Positions 42,062 through 51,321 of a DNA stretch of 52,019 bases are shown here, in pieces. The number at the start of each line of letters is the position of its first letter. The stretch's first letter is position 1. The notes beneath the pieces were generated by a model, which worked only from the letters and a program-made list of their open reading frames with translations, searched no databases and was not told the origin of the DNA. Where the stretch lies: positions 1 to 52,019 of the forward strand of contig CADCTQ010000655.1 of the NCBI GenBank assembly GCA_902805615.1, in the 5' to 3' direction. The translations under genes were made by a program, and so were the position numbers. The stretch is from an uncultured Cytophagales bacterium (GTDB lineage: Bacteria > Bacteroidota > Bacteroidia > Cytophagales > 172606-1).

Positions 42062-45000
42062 TTACCGGAACAGGGAGTTGATGGCGTCCAGGTCTTCCAC
42101 GCTCAGGTCGTGGTAGCCGAAGTCGCTCGGCGTGCGTTCCCGTTCCTCCTTGCCGGCGCAATGCCCGATGAGGCGTTTGAGGAAGTACTGGTAGCGGAAG
42201 CACAACTCCTCCACGCACGGATAGGCGTGTTTTTCCGGGTCGAACCGGAAATCCATTTGCAGGCGGCCCCCCGTGATCATGCCGACCACCGATAGCTCGA
42301 ACTGCGGTGGCTGGGCGGGGTCCTGCGTGTGCCCGTGCGGCTCTTCGGCAACCCGGAGTGCGGTGTTTTCCACGTCCCGGTCAAACTGCCCCAGGTAGTT
42401 GAAGACGATCTGCGGGGAAACGAACGGAACCTGCTCCCGGAATTCGGGGTCGGAGAGGTGCGCCAGCAGGCCGTAGCCGATGCCTTCGTGGGGCACCTGG
42501 TGCAGGGTCTCCTTGGTCGCCTTGAGCTGCACCGACAGGTCGGGGTGGTCGTGGCAACTGAGCAGCACGGGGTACATCGCCGTGAACCAGCCCACGGTGC
42601 GGGAAACGTTCACCCCGGGCAGCACTTCTTCCCGCCCGTGCCCTTCCAGCATCACCCATGCCTTTTCGGCCAGGAATACCTCCCGTACCGCCAGGCCCAG
42701 CGCCGCCAGCAGGATGTCCTTGATGGTGGTGCCGTAGGCCTGGTTTACCCCGGTCAGGAGCCGGGCCGTATCATCGGCGTCGAGCTGCATGCGCACGGCC
42801 GTGGCCGGGAAAGGGGTGGGCGGAGTGGTCTGGGTGGGCGGCAGGGGCGGCACGGGCTCCCGGAGCAGCTTTTTCCAGTACGGGACCTCGGCCCGGAAGG
42901 CGGTTGAATTGGCGTACGCGACCAACCGTTCGGCCCAGTACTGGAAGCTGTCCGTTTTAAGCGGCAGTTCCAGGATTTCGCCCCGTACCGCCTGCGCGTA
43001 CAGCGTGCCCAGGTCTTCCATCAGAATCCGGAACGACACGCCGTCTACCACCAGGTGGTGTACCGCCAGGAGCAGCCGGTCGCCGTCGTCCAGCCGGAAA
43101 ACGGCCACTTGCATGAGCGGCCCCGTGGCCAGGTCAAAGCCGGCCTGGAGGCGGTCGGCTTCGGCGGCCATCTGCTCCGGTCCGTCGGGGAGGCCCCGGT
43201 AGTCGGATACGGTGAGCGCCAGGGGCAGTTCATCCCCCTGGTTGACCTGCCGGATGCCGCCGGGGGTGCGTTCAAACCGGGTCCGCAGCGCGTCGTGGTG
43301 CCGCTGGATGCGGGTAAACACGCGGCGCAGGATGGCTTCGTCGAACCGCGCCTCGCTGTGGAGCAGCAGCGCCTGGTTGTAATGGTGCGGCTGGGCGAGG
43401 TTGCGGGCGAAAAAGGCGTGCTGGATGGGGGTAAGAGGCGCGGCCCCGGTGATCACGCCCTGTTCGGCAAGCCGGCTCCGGGGTTGTACGCGGGCGGTCA
43501 CCTGGCCGATCAGCGGGTAGTTGAACAAGTCGCGTACTTCCAGGCGGTAGCCCTCCCGGTACAGGCGCGACACGATTTGCAGGGCCCGGATGGAGTCGCC
43601 GCCAATGGCGAAGAAGTCGTCTTCGGGGCGCACTTGTTTTACCCCCAGCACTTTGGCGAACACTTCCGCCACCAGGGCGGCCAGGGGAGAGGCCGGAACT
43701 TCCGCAGGCGCGGCCGGGGCGACGGCAACTTCCGTGGGCGCAACCGGGGCGGGGGCCGCTTCGGTGACCGGCGGCAGGGCGTTGCGGTCGGTCTTGCCGT
43801 TCTCGATCAGGGGGAATGCCTCCATCGCCACGAGGTGCGCCGGGACCATGTAGTCGGGCAGGCGGTCTTTGAGGTACTGGCGCAGTTGCGCCGGGTCGAG
43901 CGGCGCGGCGGGCACGAGGTAGCCCACCAGCACGGGGTGCCCTTCCTGGAGCCGGGCCACCACTACGGCGTCGGCTACGTGGGGGTGGGTGCGCATCACC
44001 TGCTCGATTTCGCCGGGCTCGACGCGGTACCCCTTGATTTTGACCTGGTCGTCCATGCGCCCGATGTATTCCACCACGCCGCCGGGCAGCCAGCGGGCCA
44101 GGTCGCCGGTGCGGTACAGCCGCTGGCCGGGGGCAAAGGGCGAGGCGATGAATTTTTCGGCCGTCAGGCCGGGCTGGTGCAGGTAGCCGAGGGCCAGCCC
44201 GGGGCCGCCGATGCAAAGCTCACCGGCCATTCCCATGCCCGCCGGCTGCCCGTCGCCATCCAGCACCCAGGCCTGGGCGTTGAAAATGGGCTTGCCGATC
44301 ACCGGCCGTTCGCGGAACGCGGCGATGTCCATGCCTTCGCCCGTACCAGGCCGGGGGGCAACGGGCTGCGTGATCACGCCGACGGTGGTTTCGGTAGGTC
44401 CGTAGTGATTCACGAACAGGGTGTCGTGGCCCTTCGCCTGCCAGTACTGTTCCAGGTCGCGGGGCTTTATTTTTTCCCCGCCCAGGAAGATGAGCCGCAG
44501 GGCGAGCGACGGGGCCAGCCGCGCAAAACCCGGCGCGTTGACGAGCAGGTTGAAGAGGGTAGGCGTCGTTTTCAGGAGGGTGATCCGGTCGCCAACGAGT
44601 TGGGTCAGCAGCGCCTCCACGTCCACGTAGGGCGTTTCGGGCAGGATGAACAGTTCGCTGCCGGCGGCAAGGGCGGGCCAGATGCTCGTGTAGCTCAGGT
44701 CGAAGGCCACCGAGGAAAGCAGCAGGCTGCGGTCCTGCGGCCCGAACCCGTACGCCTGCCGGATCGCGCAGGCGTAGTTGGTCAGCGCCCGGTGGGGGAT
44801 CAGTACGCCCTTGGGCGTGCCGGTGGAGCCGGAAGTATAGATCAGGTAGAGCGCCGCTTCGGGCGCGATGGGTACGCCGGGGCGGTGGGCGGGCAGCCGG
44901 GAGAGGTCCACCTGCGCGAAAAGGATGGCCGGAACGACGGCGGCGGCCGGGGGCAGGGGCGCATCGGTCACGACGGCCCGCGCGCCGCTGTCGCGGAGCA

Positions 45001-48000
45001 CGTACGCCACCCGCTCCGGCGGCACGTTCCGGTCAATGGGCAGGTAGACGGCGCCGGTCTTCATGATCGCCAGCATGACGGTGAGCAGGTCGGCGGAGCG
45101 TTCCATGCGGAAAGCGACCACTTCGCCCCTTTGCAGCCCGTACCCGGTGAGCAGGTAGTGGGCAAACCGGTTGGCCCGGTCGTCGAGGGCGGCGTAGGTA
45201 AGCCGCGCATCCCCGTGGGCCACCGCCGCCGCACCCGGCCGGCGGTCCACCTGCTCCTCGAACAGGTCCACCATGGTCCGCCGGGCGGGGAAGTCGAACC
45301 GGGTCTGGTTAAAGGCCCGCATCAGCCGCAGTTCGGCCGCATCCACGACCGGCGTTTCGGCCACCCGGGCGTGCGGATTGCCGAGCACGTTCCGGGTCAG
45401 TTCCCCGAACCGGTCCAGCAGTTGGCGGACCAGCGATTCGGAGTACACCAGCGCGTTGTACTCCAGCTTGAGCGACAGCTCGTCGGTGGGATGGATGATG
45501 GCGACCAGGTCGTATTGCGTATGCTTGTAGGCCCGCACGTCCTCCACCTCCCAGTCCACCCCGAACCCGTCCGCCGCGGCCGCCGTTGCCGGGGGCAGGT
45601 TTTCGAACACGATCACGTGGTCGAGCAGTTGCTGCTTCAAAGGGCTGGCCGCCTGTACGCGGGCCAGTGAGCAATACTGGTGGGTTTCGGCCGCAACGGC
45701 ATCTTCCTGTACCTGCCGGAACAGGCCGGCAAACGTCGTCTGGGCGTCGTACCTCACCCGCACGGGAACGGTGTTGATGAACAACCCCGTCATGGTCTCG
45801 ATGCCCGCTACTTCCCCGGGCCGGCCGGAAACGGTTTTGCCGAACACCACGTCCCGGGCGCGGGTGTGCCGGGCCAGCAACACGCCCCACAGGGCCTGGA
45901 TGAAATTACCGGGGGTGACGCCCAGTTGCCGGCTCAGGTCTTTCAGCTCCCGGGTCTCCTGCCGCGACAGCCGGGCAACGGCCGCCGCCGGGGCAAACCC
46001 TTCCGCGGGCTGGCCGGTCACGGGCCGGTCCTTCAAAAAGCTGGCGCTGGTGTGGTAGCCGGCCAGGTACTCCTGCCAGTATTGCACCGTGCGGGCGGCA
46101 TCCTGCTTCTCCAGCCACTGGATGTAACTGCTGAAAGGCTTTACGGCCGGCAGGTGCAGCGGGGCCCGGCGGGCAAAACCGGCGTACAACGCCACGAATT
46201 CCGACATGAGTACGCCCATGCACCAGCCGTCCATCAGAATGTGGTGGCTGGTCCACACCAGCAAATGATCGGCAGGGCTGCTTTTCACCACGGCAATCCT
46301 GACCAGCACGCCGCGGCCCAGGTCAAAGGGCGTGGCCCGGTCGCGCTGCAAAAATGCCTCGGTCTCCGCCGACTGCCCGGCCCCGTCGTAGCCGCTTACG
46401 TCCAGCACGGCAACGGCCGGACTGCGTTCCCGCAGCACAACCTGCACGGGGCGGTCGGTTAGCTGGTGATAAAACACGGTCCGCAGGATGTCGTGGCGGG
46501 CCACCAGGGCCTGCATGCTTTTTTCAACCAGCGCCGGGTCCAGCGCCCCCTTGATCCGGTAGGTCACCTGGTAGTGGTACGCATCGGAAAGGGGGGCCAC
46601 CAGGGACTGGAACAGCATGCCTTCCTGCATGGGGGAAAGCGTGTAAACGTCCTGCACGGCGGCTTGCAGGTGCGTGGCGGTGTCGGCCTGCAACGATTCC
46701 AACTGGGGGATGGAAAGTCCTTTGAAGGTGAGGTCAGCGGGGGTAAGGGTGGTGTGGGGCCGGCTCAGGCAGTGGTCCACCAGGTCGAGCAGGCTCTGCC
46801 GGTAGGCTTGCGCCCACCTCTCCATGAGGACCGGCTCGAACGCCTCTTCCTGGTACTGGAGGCGGACCGAGAGCACCCCGGCCGCTACCATCACCGACAC
46901 CTTCAGCGTGCCGTCGGCGGCGCCTCCCCCGGCCGTGTCTTCGCCCTTGTCCAGTTGGCTGATCTGCCAGTCTTCCCCCCCGTCGGCTTCCTGGAACTGG
47001 CCCCAGTAGTTGAACACCACCGAAGGGGCCGGCAGGCTGCGTTCGGCTTGCGGATGGGACTCGTCCTGGGAGTTGGGTTGTTCTTGCAGGTAGCGTACGA
47101 TGCCGTAGCCCAGGCCCTGGTCGGGCACGGCCCGCAGCGACTCCTTGACCCCCACCAACTGGCGGCCGGCCGGCTCCTGGCAACTCAGCCAGTAAGGGTA
47201 CAGGCTGGTGAACCAGCCCACCGTGCGCGAGACGTTCACCCCGGCCAGCACCTCCTGGCGGCCGTGCCCCTCCAGCAGCAGCAGCACCTTGGGGCAGTCC
47301 CAGAGCTTGCCGATGGAGAGGCCCAGTCCGGCCAGCAGCACTTCCTGGGGCTCGTTGCCGTAGGCCAGCGGCGCCTCCAGCAGCAGCTGGCTGGTTTGTT
47401 GGGGGCTCAGGCTGAAGAGCAGTTGCACCAGTCGGCTTTCGCTGCCTTGGGGCAGGGGCTTGGCCAGGGGTCCCTGCCGGGGCCACTGCTGGGATAGCCA
47501 GTACTGGCGCTGGGCCTGCATGGCGGGGCTTTGGGCGTAGTGAGTGAGTTGTTGGGCCCAGCGCTGGTAGCTGTCGGTCTTGGGGGGCAAAAGCAGGTTT
47601 TGCTTTGCGCAGGCGGCCGGGTAGAGGCTCTTGAAGTCCTCCAGCAGGATGCGCCAGGAGACCCCGTCTACGACCAGGTGGTGGACCACCACCAGGAGGC
47701 GGTCACGGTCGGGGCAGCGCAGGAGCAGGGCCCGCAGCAGGGGCCCCTCTTCGAGCCGGAAGCTTTCATGCTCTTGCTGGCAGTGCGCACGCAGCTGGTC
47801 CTGCCAGCGGGGTTGTCCGGAGAGGTCCGCTGCCTGGGTCAGGTCTACCACCCGGAGGGAAGGTTGGAGTCCCTGGGGCTGGTTGAGTTGCTGCCAGCGG
47901 CCGTGCTGCCGGGAGAAGCACATGCGCAGGGCGTCGTGGTGGTCGAGCAGGGCCTGCAAGACCAGGGTGAGGGCGGGGAGTTCGATGCGCTGGGGGCAGT

Positions 48001-51000
48001 CGAGCAGCACCGACTGGTTGTAGTGGTGGGGCTTTTTGAGGGCCAGTTCGAAGAAGGCGTGCTGGATGGGGGTGAGGGCGACGGGACCGCTCACGGGCAG
48101 TTGGGGGGGCAGTTGCTGCAAGGGCTGCACTTGCTGGGCCAGGTCCAGCAGGCGGGGGAAGCGGAAGACCTGGCTGACCTGGAGCAGGTAGCCCTGCCGG
48201 TAGAGCCGGGAGACGAGTTGGATGGCCTTGATGGAGTCACCGCCCAGGCGGAAGAAGTCGTCCTGGAGGCCCACGGCGGGTTTGGCCGAGAGGGCGGCCA
48301 CGATCAGGCAGAGGGCTTGCTGGGCGGGGCTGGCGGGAGGCAGGAAGTCTTGTTGGGGGAGTTGGTCCTGGGGCAGGGGCAGGCCGAGGCGGTCCACCTT
48401 GCCGTTGGGGGTGAGGGGCAGGCTTTCCAGCACCACCACCTGGCCCGGCACCATGTAGGCCGGCAACTGCTCCAGCAGGTAATCACGGATTCCCTCGGCG
48501 TTCACCTGGTCCGTGCCCACCACGTACGCGACCAGGCGGGTTTCTCCCGCTCCCTGGACGGCGTGCACGAACACGTCCTGGACACCCTCGATCTGCCGGG
48601 TGCGCCAGGCAATCTCGGAAGGCTCGACCCGGATGCCGCGGACCTGGATTTGTTCGTCGAGCCGGCCGGCGTATTCCAGTTCGCCGTCTTCCGTCCACCG
48701 CCCCCGGTCACCCGTGCGGTAGAGGGTTTTTTCGTCGTCGCGCCGCGCCGCGGGGTTAGGCAGAAACTTTTCGGCGTTCAAGTCCGGCTTTTGCAGGTAG
48801 CCTTCCGTGAGGCCGACGCCCGCCACGCAAATTTCCCCGGTGACCCCTTTCGGCAGGAGCCGCTGGCGGCTGTCCATCACGTACACGGCGGTATTGGCGA
48901 ACGGCTTGCCGATGGGAATGCTGCCGGACCGGTGGTAGCCGCCGGCCCGCCCGACGTCTACTTTGTGAAAACTGGCCCCGATGCACGCCTCGGTGGGTCC
49001 GTAGCCGTTGTAGAGGTCTTTGGTGCGGGCGTAGTGCAATGCCTCGGGCATCAGGATGGCCTCGCCCGTGGAAATGATCGCCCGCACGGAGGGCAGCGCA
49101 TCCCGGGCCAGCAGCTTGATGTAAGCGGGGGGGAAAATGGCGACCGTCACGCCCTCCTCGGCGAGCAGCCGGACCAGCAGCCCGGTATTCTCCTTGACCG
49201 GCGGACCGGCCACCACCAGGGTGGCGCCCGCGCCCAGGCCCATCAGCATTTCAACGATGGAAGCGTCAAAGGCCACGGAAGCGAAGGAAAGCACTTTGTC
49301 GGCGGGCGTAACGTTCAGGTAGTCAATGTGGTATTTGACCCGGTCCACGATGCTCTCGTGTCGGATGGGTACTCCCTTGGGCGTACCGCTCGTGCCGGAG
49401 GTGTAAATCACGTACGCCGGGCTTTTCGCCGAAGCCCGCACCGGCGGGGTGTAGGTGGGCGGGGCTGCCTCGCGCAGGGCTTCGTCCATGCCGACGACCC
49501 GCACGCCCGGCCCGAAAGGCTGATCCGTATGGGGCGGCCGGGCAATCACCACCGTGGCGCCGGTGTCGTGCAGCAGCCCTTTGATGCGTTCAATGGGGGT
49601 GGCGGGTTCCAGGGGCAGGTACGTTCCCCCGGCTTTGGCAATGGCCAGCAAGGCGATCACCGCGTGGTACGAACGGTCCAGGCAGACGGCTACGCAGTCG
49701 CCGGGGGCAATGCCGGCCCGGTGTACCAGGTGAAAAGCCAGCGTGCCGGCCAGCCCGTCGAGCTGCGCGTAGGTCAGCCGAACGTCCCCGTCCACCAGGG
49801 CGGTTGCCTGCGGCGTGGCCCCGACCCACGCTTCGACCAGGGCATTGAGGGGCGCGTCGCGGGGGTAAGCCACGGCGGGACCGCACAAGCCCAGCAGTTC
49901 GTCTTCTTCCGCCCGGGAGAGGAGCGAATACGCGCTTACCGGGCGTTCCGGCTGCGCAATGACCTGTTGGATGAGACTTTGCAGGTGGCCGCCCAGCCGG
50001 GTGATGAACGGGGTTTCGTACACGGCGCCGTTGTAGTTCAGCCGGACCAGCAGTTGCCGCCCGGGCAGAAAAATGACGTTCAGGTCGTAGTTGGTCTGCG
50101 AGAAGGAGTCCGACAGGGCGGTTTCCGCCTCCCGGGGCTGGTTCCCGGCGGGAGCCTCCCCGATCTGTTCGCTCAGGGGATAATTCTCGAAAATGAACGT
50201 GTGGTCCACCAGGCGCTGTTTCACCGGGCTTAACGCCTGGATTTCGGCCAGTGAAAAGTACTGGTAAGGCCCCTGCTCCAGGTTCTGCTCCTGCAACGCG
50301 GAGGCAAGGGCGATGAACGGGGTCTCTTCCGAATAGTTCACGCGGACCGGCACGGTATTGATGAGCAGGCCCAGCATGTATTCCACCCCCGCAATCTCGG
50401 CGGGACGGATGGTCGCTACCGCCCCGAAAACCACGTCCTGCGTATCGTTGTACCGGCCCAGGACAATGCCCCAGACGGCCCGCATCAACGCGTTGACGGT
50501 CACTTTGTACTGCTCGGCCAGTTGGTTCAACCCGTCCGTCAGGCCGGCGGGCAGCACCCACTCCCAGTCGCGGTTTTCGTAGCTTTTGCCGGCAAGGGCG
50601 GGCCGCTGGAGCGACGGGATGCCCGTGGGCTGTTCGAAGCCGGCCACGTAACCCGTCCAGTACTGCCGGGCGTCGTCCCGGTTCTGCTTTTCCAGCCAGG
50701 TAATGAACGACTTGTACTGGGCCGCGTAGGGCAGAACGGGCTGCCTGCCTTTCGACAAACTCCCGTAAATGTGGCTGTACTCCTGCAAGAGTACGCTCGT
50801 ACACCAGCCGTCCATGAGTACGTGGTGGTAACTCCAGACAAACTCGTATTCGGCGTCGGCCAGCCGGAACACCTTCACCCGCATCAACGGGTCCCGGGTC
50901 AGGTCAAAGCCCCGCTGCCGGTCCTGTTCGCGGAAAGACGCCAGGAATGCCAGTTGGCGCGGCCCCGGCAACTGCCGGAGGTCTTCCGTACCGAAATCGG

Positions 51001-51256
51001 CATCCCGCTGCCGGAGCACGACCTGCAATACGGCGTCCGATTTTTTATGGTTGAAGACCGTACGCAGGATGTCATGCCGCTGCACGAGCACATTCAGGCT
51101 TTTTTCCACCAGCGGCAGGGTGAGGGGGCCGCTGTAGCGGTACGCCACCTGGGAAAAATAGCCCAGGGCGTTTTCTTCCAGCAGGGAGTGGAAGTAAATG
51201 CCCTCCTGCAAGGGGGAAAGCTTGTAAATGTCTTGAATGTTTTTGCTGGTAAGCAT
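42062..51256 (-). CDS. NRPS, two modules: C-A-T-E-C-A-T-E
   Basis: This 3064-aa synthetase uses the ATG at 51256 (MLTSKNIQDIYKLSPLQEG); a non-ATG extension was rejected. C1 (HHVLMDGW near 143). A1 (FDASIVE near 663) with code DAVIITGIGK, identical to A1 of the next NRPS. T1 (GGDSIKA near 1007). E1 (HHLVVDGVSWR near 1190, EGHGRQE, FNYWGQF). C2 (LSPMQEGMLFQS; HHILMDGW near 1670). A2 (FDLSYTS near 2183) with code DLTKFGHVGK, close to known Asp codes. T2 (GGDSIRA near 2552). E2 (HHLVVDGVSFR near 2732, EGHGREE, FNYLGQF) to the end. Both T domains have the GGDSI form expected before E domains. Expected contribution: D-X then D-Asp. T1-E1 is unusually rich in Gln and Leu, and E1 is nearly identical to the E domain of the neighbouring NRPS. 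Confidence 0.95.
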   Translation of the reverse strand: MLTSKNIQDIYKLSPLQEGIYFHSLLEENALGYFSQVAYRYSGPLTLPLVEKSLNVLVQRHDILRTVFNHKKSDAVLQVVLRQRDADFGTEDLRQLPGPRQLAFLASFREQDRQRGFDLTRDPLMRVKVFRLADAEYEFVWSYHHVLMDGWCTSVLLQEYSHIYGSLSKGRQPVLPYAAQYKSFITWLEKQNRDDARQYWTGYVAGFEQPTGIPSLQRPALAGKSYENRDWEWVLPAGLTDGLNQLAEQYKVTVNALMRAVWGIVLGRYNDTQDVVFGAVATIRPAEIAGVEYMLGLLINTVPVRVNYSEETPFIALASALQEQNLEQGPYQYFSLAEIQALSPVKQRLVDHTFIFENYPLSEQIGEAPAGNQPREAETALSDSFSQTNYDLNVIFLPGRQLLVRLNYNGAVYETPFITRLGGHLQSLIQQVIAQPERPVSAYSLLSRAEEDELLGLCGPAVAYPRDAPLNALVEAWVGATPQATALVDGDVRLTYAQLDGLAGTLAFHLVHRAGIAPGDCVAVCLDRSYHAVIALLAIAKAGGTYLPLEPATPIERIKGLLHDTGATVVIARPPHTDQPFGPGVRVVGMDEALREAAPPTYTPPVRASAKSPAYVIYTSGTSGTPKGVPIRHESIVDRVKYHIDYLNVTPADKVLSFASVAFDASIVEMLMGLGAGATLVVAGPPVKENTGLLVRLLAEEGVTVAIFPPAYIKLLARDALPSVRAIISTGEAILMPEALHYARTKDLYNGYGPTEACIGASFHKVDVGRAGGYHRSGSIPIGKPFANTAVYVMDSRQRLLPKGVTGEICVAGVGLTEGYLQKPDLNAEKFLPNPAARRDDEKTLYRTGDRGRWTEDGELEYAGRLDEQIQVRGIRVEPSEIAWRTRQIEGVQDVFVHAVQGAGETRLVAYVVGTDQVNAEGIRDYLLEQLPAYMVPGQVVVLESLPLTPNGKVDRLGLPLPQDQLPQQDFLPPASPAQQALCLIVAALSAKPAVGLQDDFFRLGGDSIKAIQLVSRLYRQGYLLQVSQVFRFPRLLDLAQQVQPLQQLPPQLPVSGPVALTPIQHAFFELALKKPHHYNQSVLLDCPQRIELPALTLVLQALLDHHDALRMCFSRQHGRWQQLNQPQGLQPSLRVVDLTQAADLSGQPRWQDQLRAHCQQEHESFRLEEGPLLRALLLRCPDRDRLLVVVHHLVVDGVSWRILLEDFKSLYPAACAKQNLLLPPKTDSYQRWAQQLTHYAQSPAMQAQRQYWLSQQWPRQGPLAKPLPQGSESRLVQLLFSLSPQQTSQLLLEAPLAYGNEPQEVLLAGLGLSIGKLWDCPKVLLLLEGHGRQEVLAGVNVSRTVGWFTSLYPYWLSCQEPAGRQLVGVKESLRAVPDQGLGYGIVRYLQEQPNSQDESHPQAERSLPAPSVVFNYWGQFQEADGGEDWQISQLDKGEDTAGGGAADGTLKVSVMVAAGVLSVRLQYQEEAFEPVLMERWAQAYRQSLLDLVDHCLSRPHTTLTPADLTFKGLSIPQLESLQADTATHLQAAVQDVYTLSPMQEGMLFQSLVAPLSDAYHYQVTYRIKGALDPALVEKSMQALVARHDILRTVFYHQLTDRPVQVVLRERSPAVAVLDVSGYDGAGQSAETEAFLQRDRATPFDLGRGVLVRIAVVKSSPADHLLVWTSHHILMDGWCMGVLMSEFVALYAGFARRAPLHLPAVKPFSSYIQWLEKQDAARTVQYWQEYLAGYHTSASFLKDRPVTGQPAEGFAPAAAVARLSRQETRELKDLSRQLGVTPGNFIQALWGVLLARHTRARDVVFGKTVSGRPGEVAGIETMTGLFINTVPVRVRYDAQTTFAGLFRQVQEDAVAAETHQYCSLARVQAASPLKQQLLDHVIVFENLPPATAAAADGFGVDWEVEDVRAYKHTQYDLVAIIHPTDELSLKLEYNALVYSESLVRQLLDRFGELTRNVLGNPHARVAETPVVDAAELRLMRAFNQTRFDFPARRTMVDLFEEQVDRRPGAAAVAHGDARLTYAALDDRANRFAHYLLTGYGLQRGEVVAFRMERSADLLTVMLAIMKTGAVYLPIDRNVPPERVAYVLRDSGARAVVTDAPLPPAAAVVPAILFAQVDLSRLPAHRPGVPIAPEAALYLIYTSGSTGTPKGVLIPHRALTNYACAIRQAYGFGPQDRSLLLSSVAFDLSYTSIWPALAAGSELFILPETPYVDVEALLTQLVGDRITLLKTTPTLFNLLVNAPGFARLAPSLALRLIFLGGEKIKPRDLEQYWQAKGHDTLFVNHYGPTETTVGVITQPVAPRPGTGEGMDIAAFRERPVIGKPIFNAQAWVLDGDGQPAGMGMAGELCIGGPGLALGYLHQPGLTAEKFIASPFAPGQRLYRTGDLARWLPGGVVEYIGRMDDQVKIKGYRVEPGEIEQVMRTHPHVADAVVVARLQEGHPVLVGYLVPAAPLDPAQLRQYLKDRLPDYMVPAHLVAMEAFPLIENGKTDRNALPPVTEAAPAPVAPTEVAVAPAAPAEVPASPLAALVAEVFAKVLGVKQVRPEDDFFAIGGDSIRALQIVSRLYREGYRLEVRDLFNYPLIGQVTARVQPRSRLAEQGVITGAAPLTPIQHAFFARNLAQPHHYNQALLLHSEARFDEAILRRVFTRIQRHHDALRTRFERTPGGIRQVNQGDELPLALTVSDYRGLPDGPEQMAAEADRLQAGFDLATGPLMQVAVFRLDDGDRLLLAVHHLVVDGVSFRILMEDLGTLYAQAVRGEILELPLKTDSFQYWAERLVAYANSTAFRAEVPYWKKLLREPVPPLPPTQTTPPTPFPATAVRMQLDADDTARLLTGVNQAYGTTIKDILLAALGLAVREVFLAEKAWVMLEGHGREEVLPGVNVSRTVGWFTAMYPVLLSCHDHPDLSVQLKATKETLHQVPHEGIGYGLLAHLSDPEFREQVPFVSPQIVFNYLGQFDRDVENTALRVAEEPHGHTQDPAQPPQFELSVVGMITGGRLQMDFRFDPEKHAYPCVEELCFRYQYFLKRLIGHCAGKEERERTPSDFGYHDLSVEDLDAINSLFR
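46721..47400 (-). repeat. Copy A of a duplicated epimerization-domain segment
   Basis: This part of E1 in the C-A-T-E-C-A-T-E NRPS matches 51361-52019 almost base for base. Over 47083-47400 against 51702-52019 I count four mismatches in 318 nt. Similarity falls and small in-frame indels appear in the left half, and it ends near TTTGAAGGTGAGGTC at 46721. The match probably continues rightwards beyond the window for the other copy. Confidence 0.95.
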
Positions 51257-51321
51257 AGAGGAGGCGGTTATGAAGGGAGGAAGGGGTGGCTTTTGGGGCA
51301 AAGGGCGGCGGAAGGGCCGTG

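Noticed and set aside
35684-50233. Very long plus-strand frames (up to 1131 codons) opposite the NRPS genes
   Set aside because: They are shadows of GC-rich NRPS coding sequence; no recognisable domain and the same His/Val/Gln-rich bias as other antisense frames.
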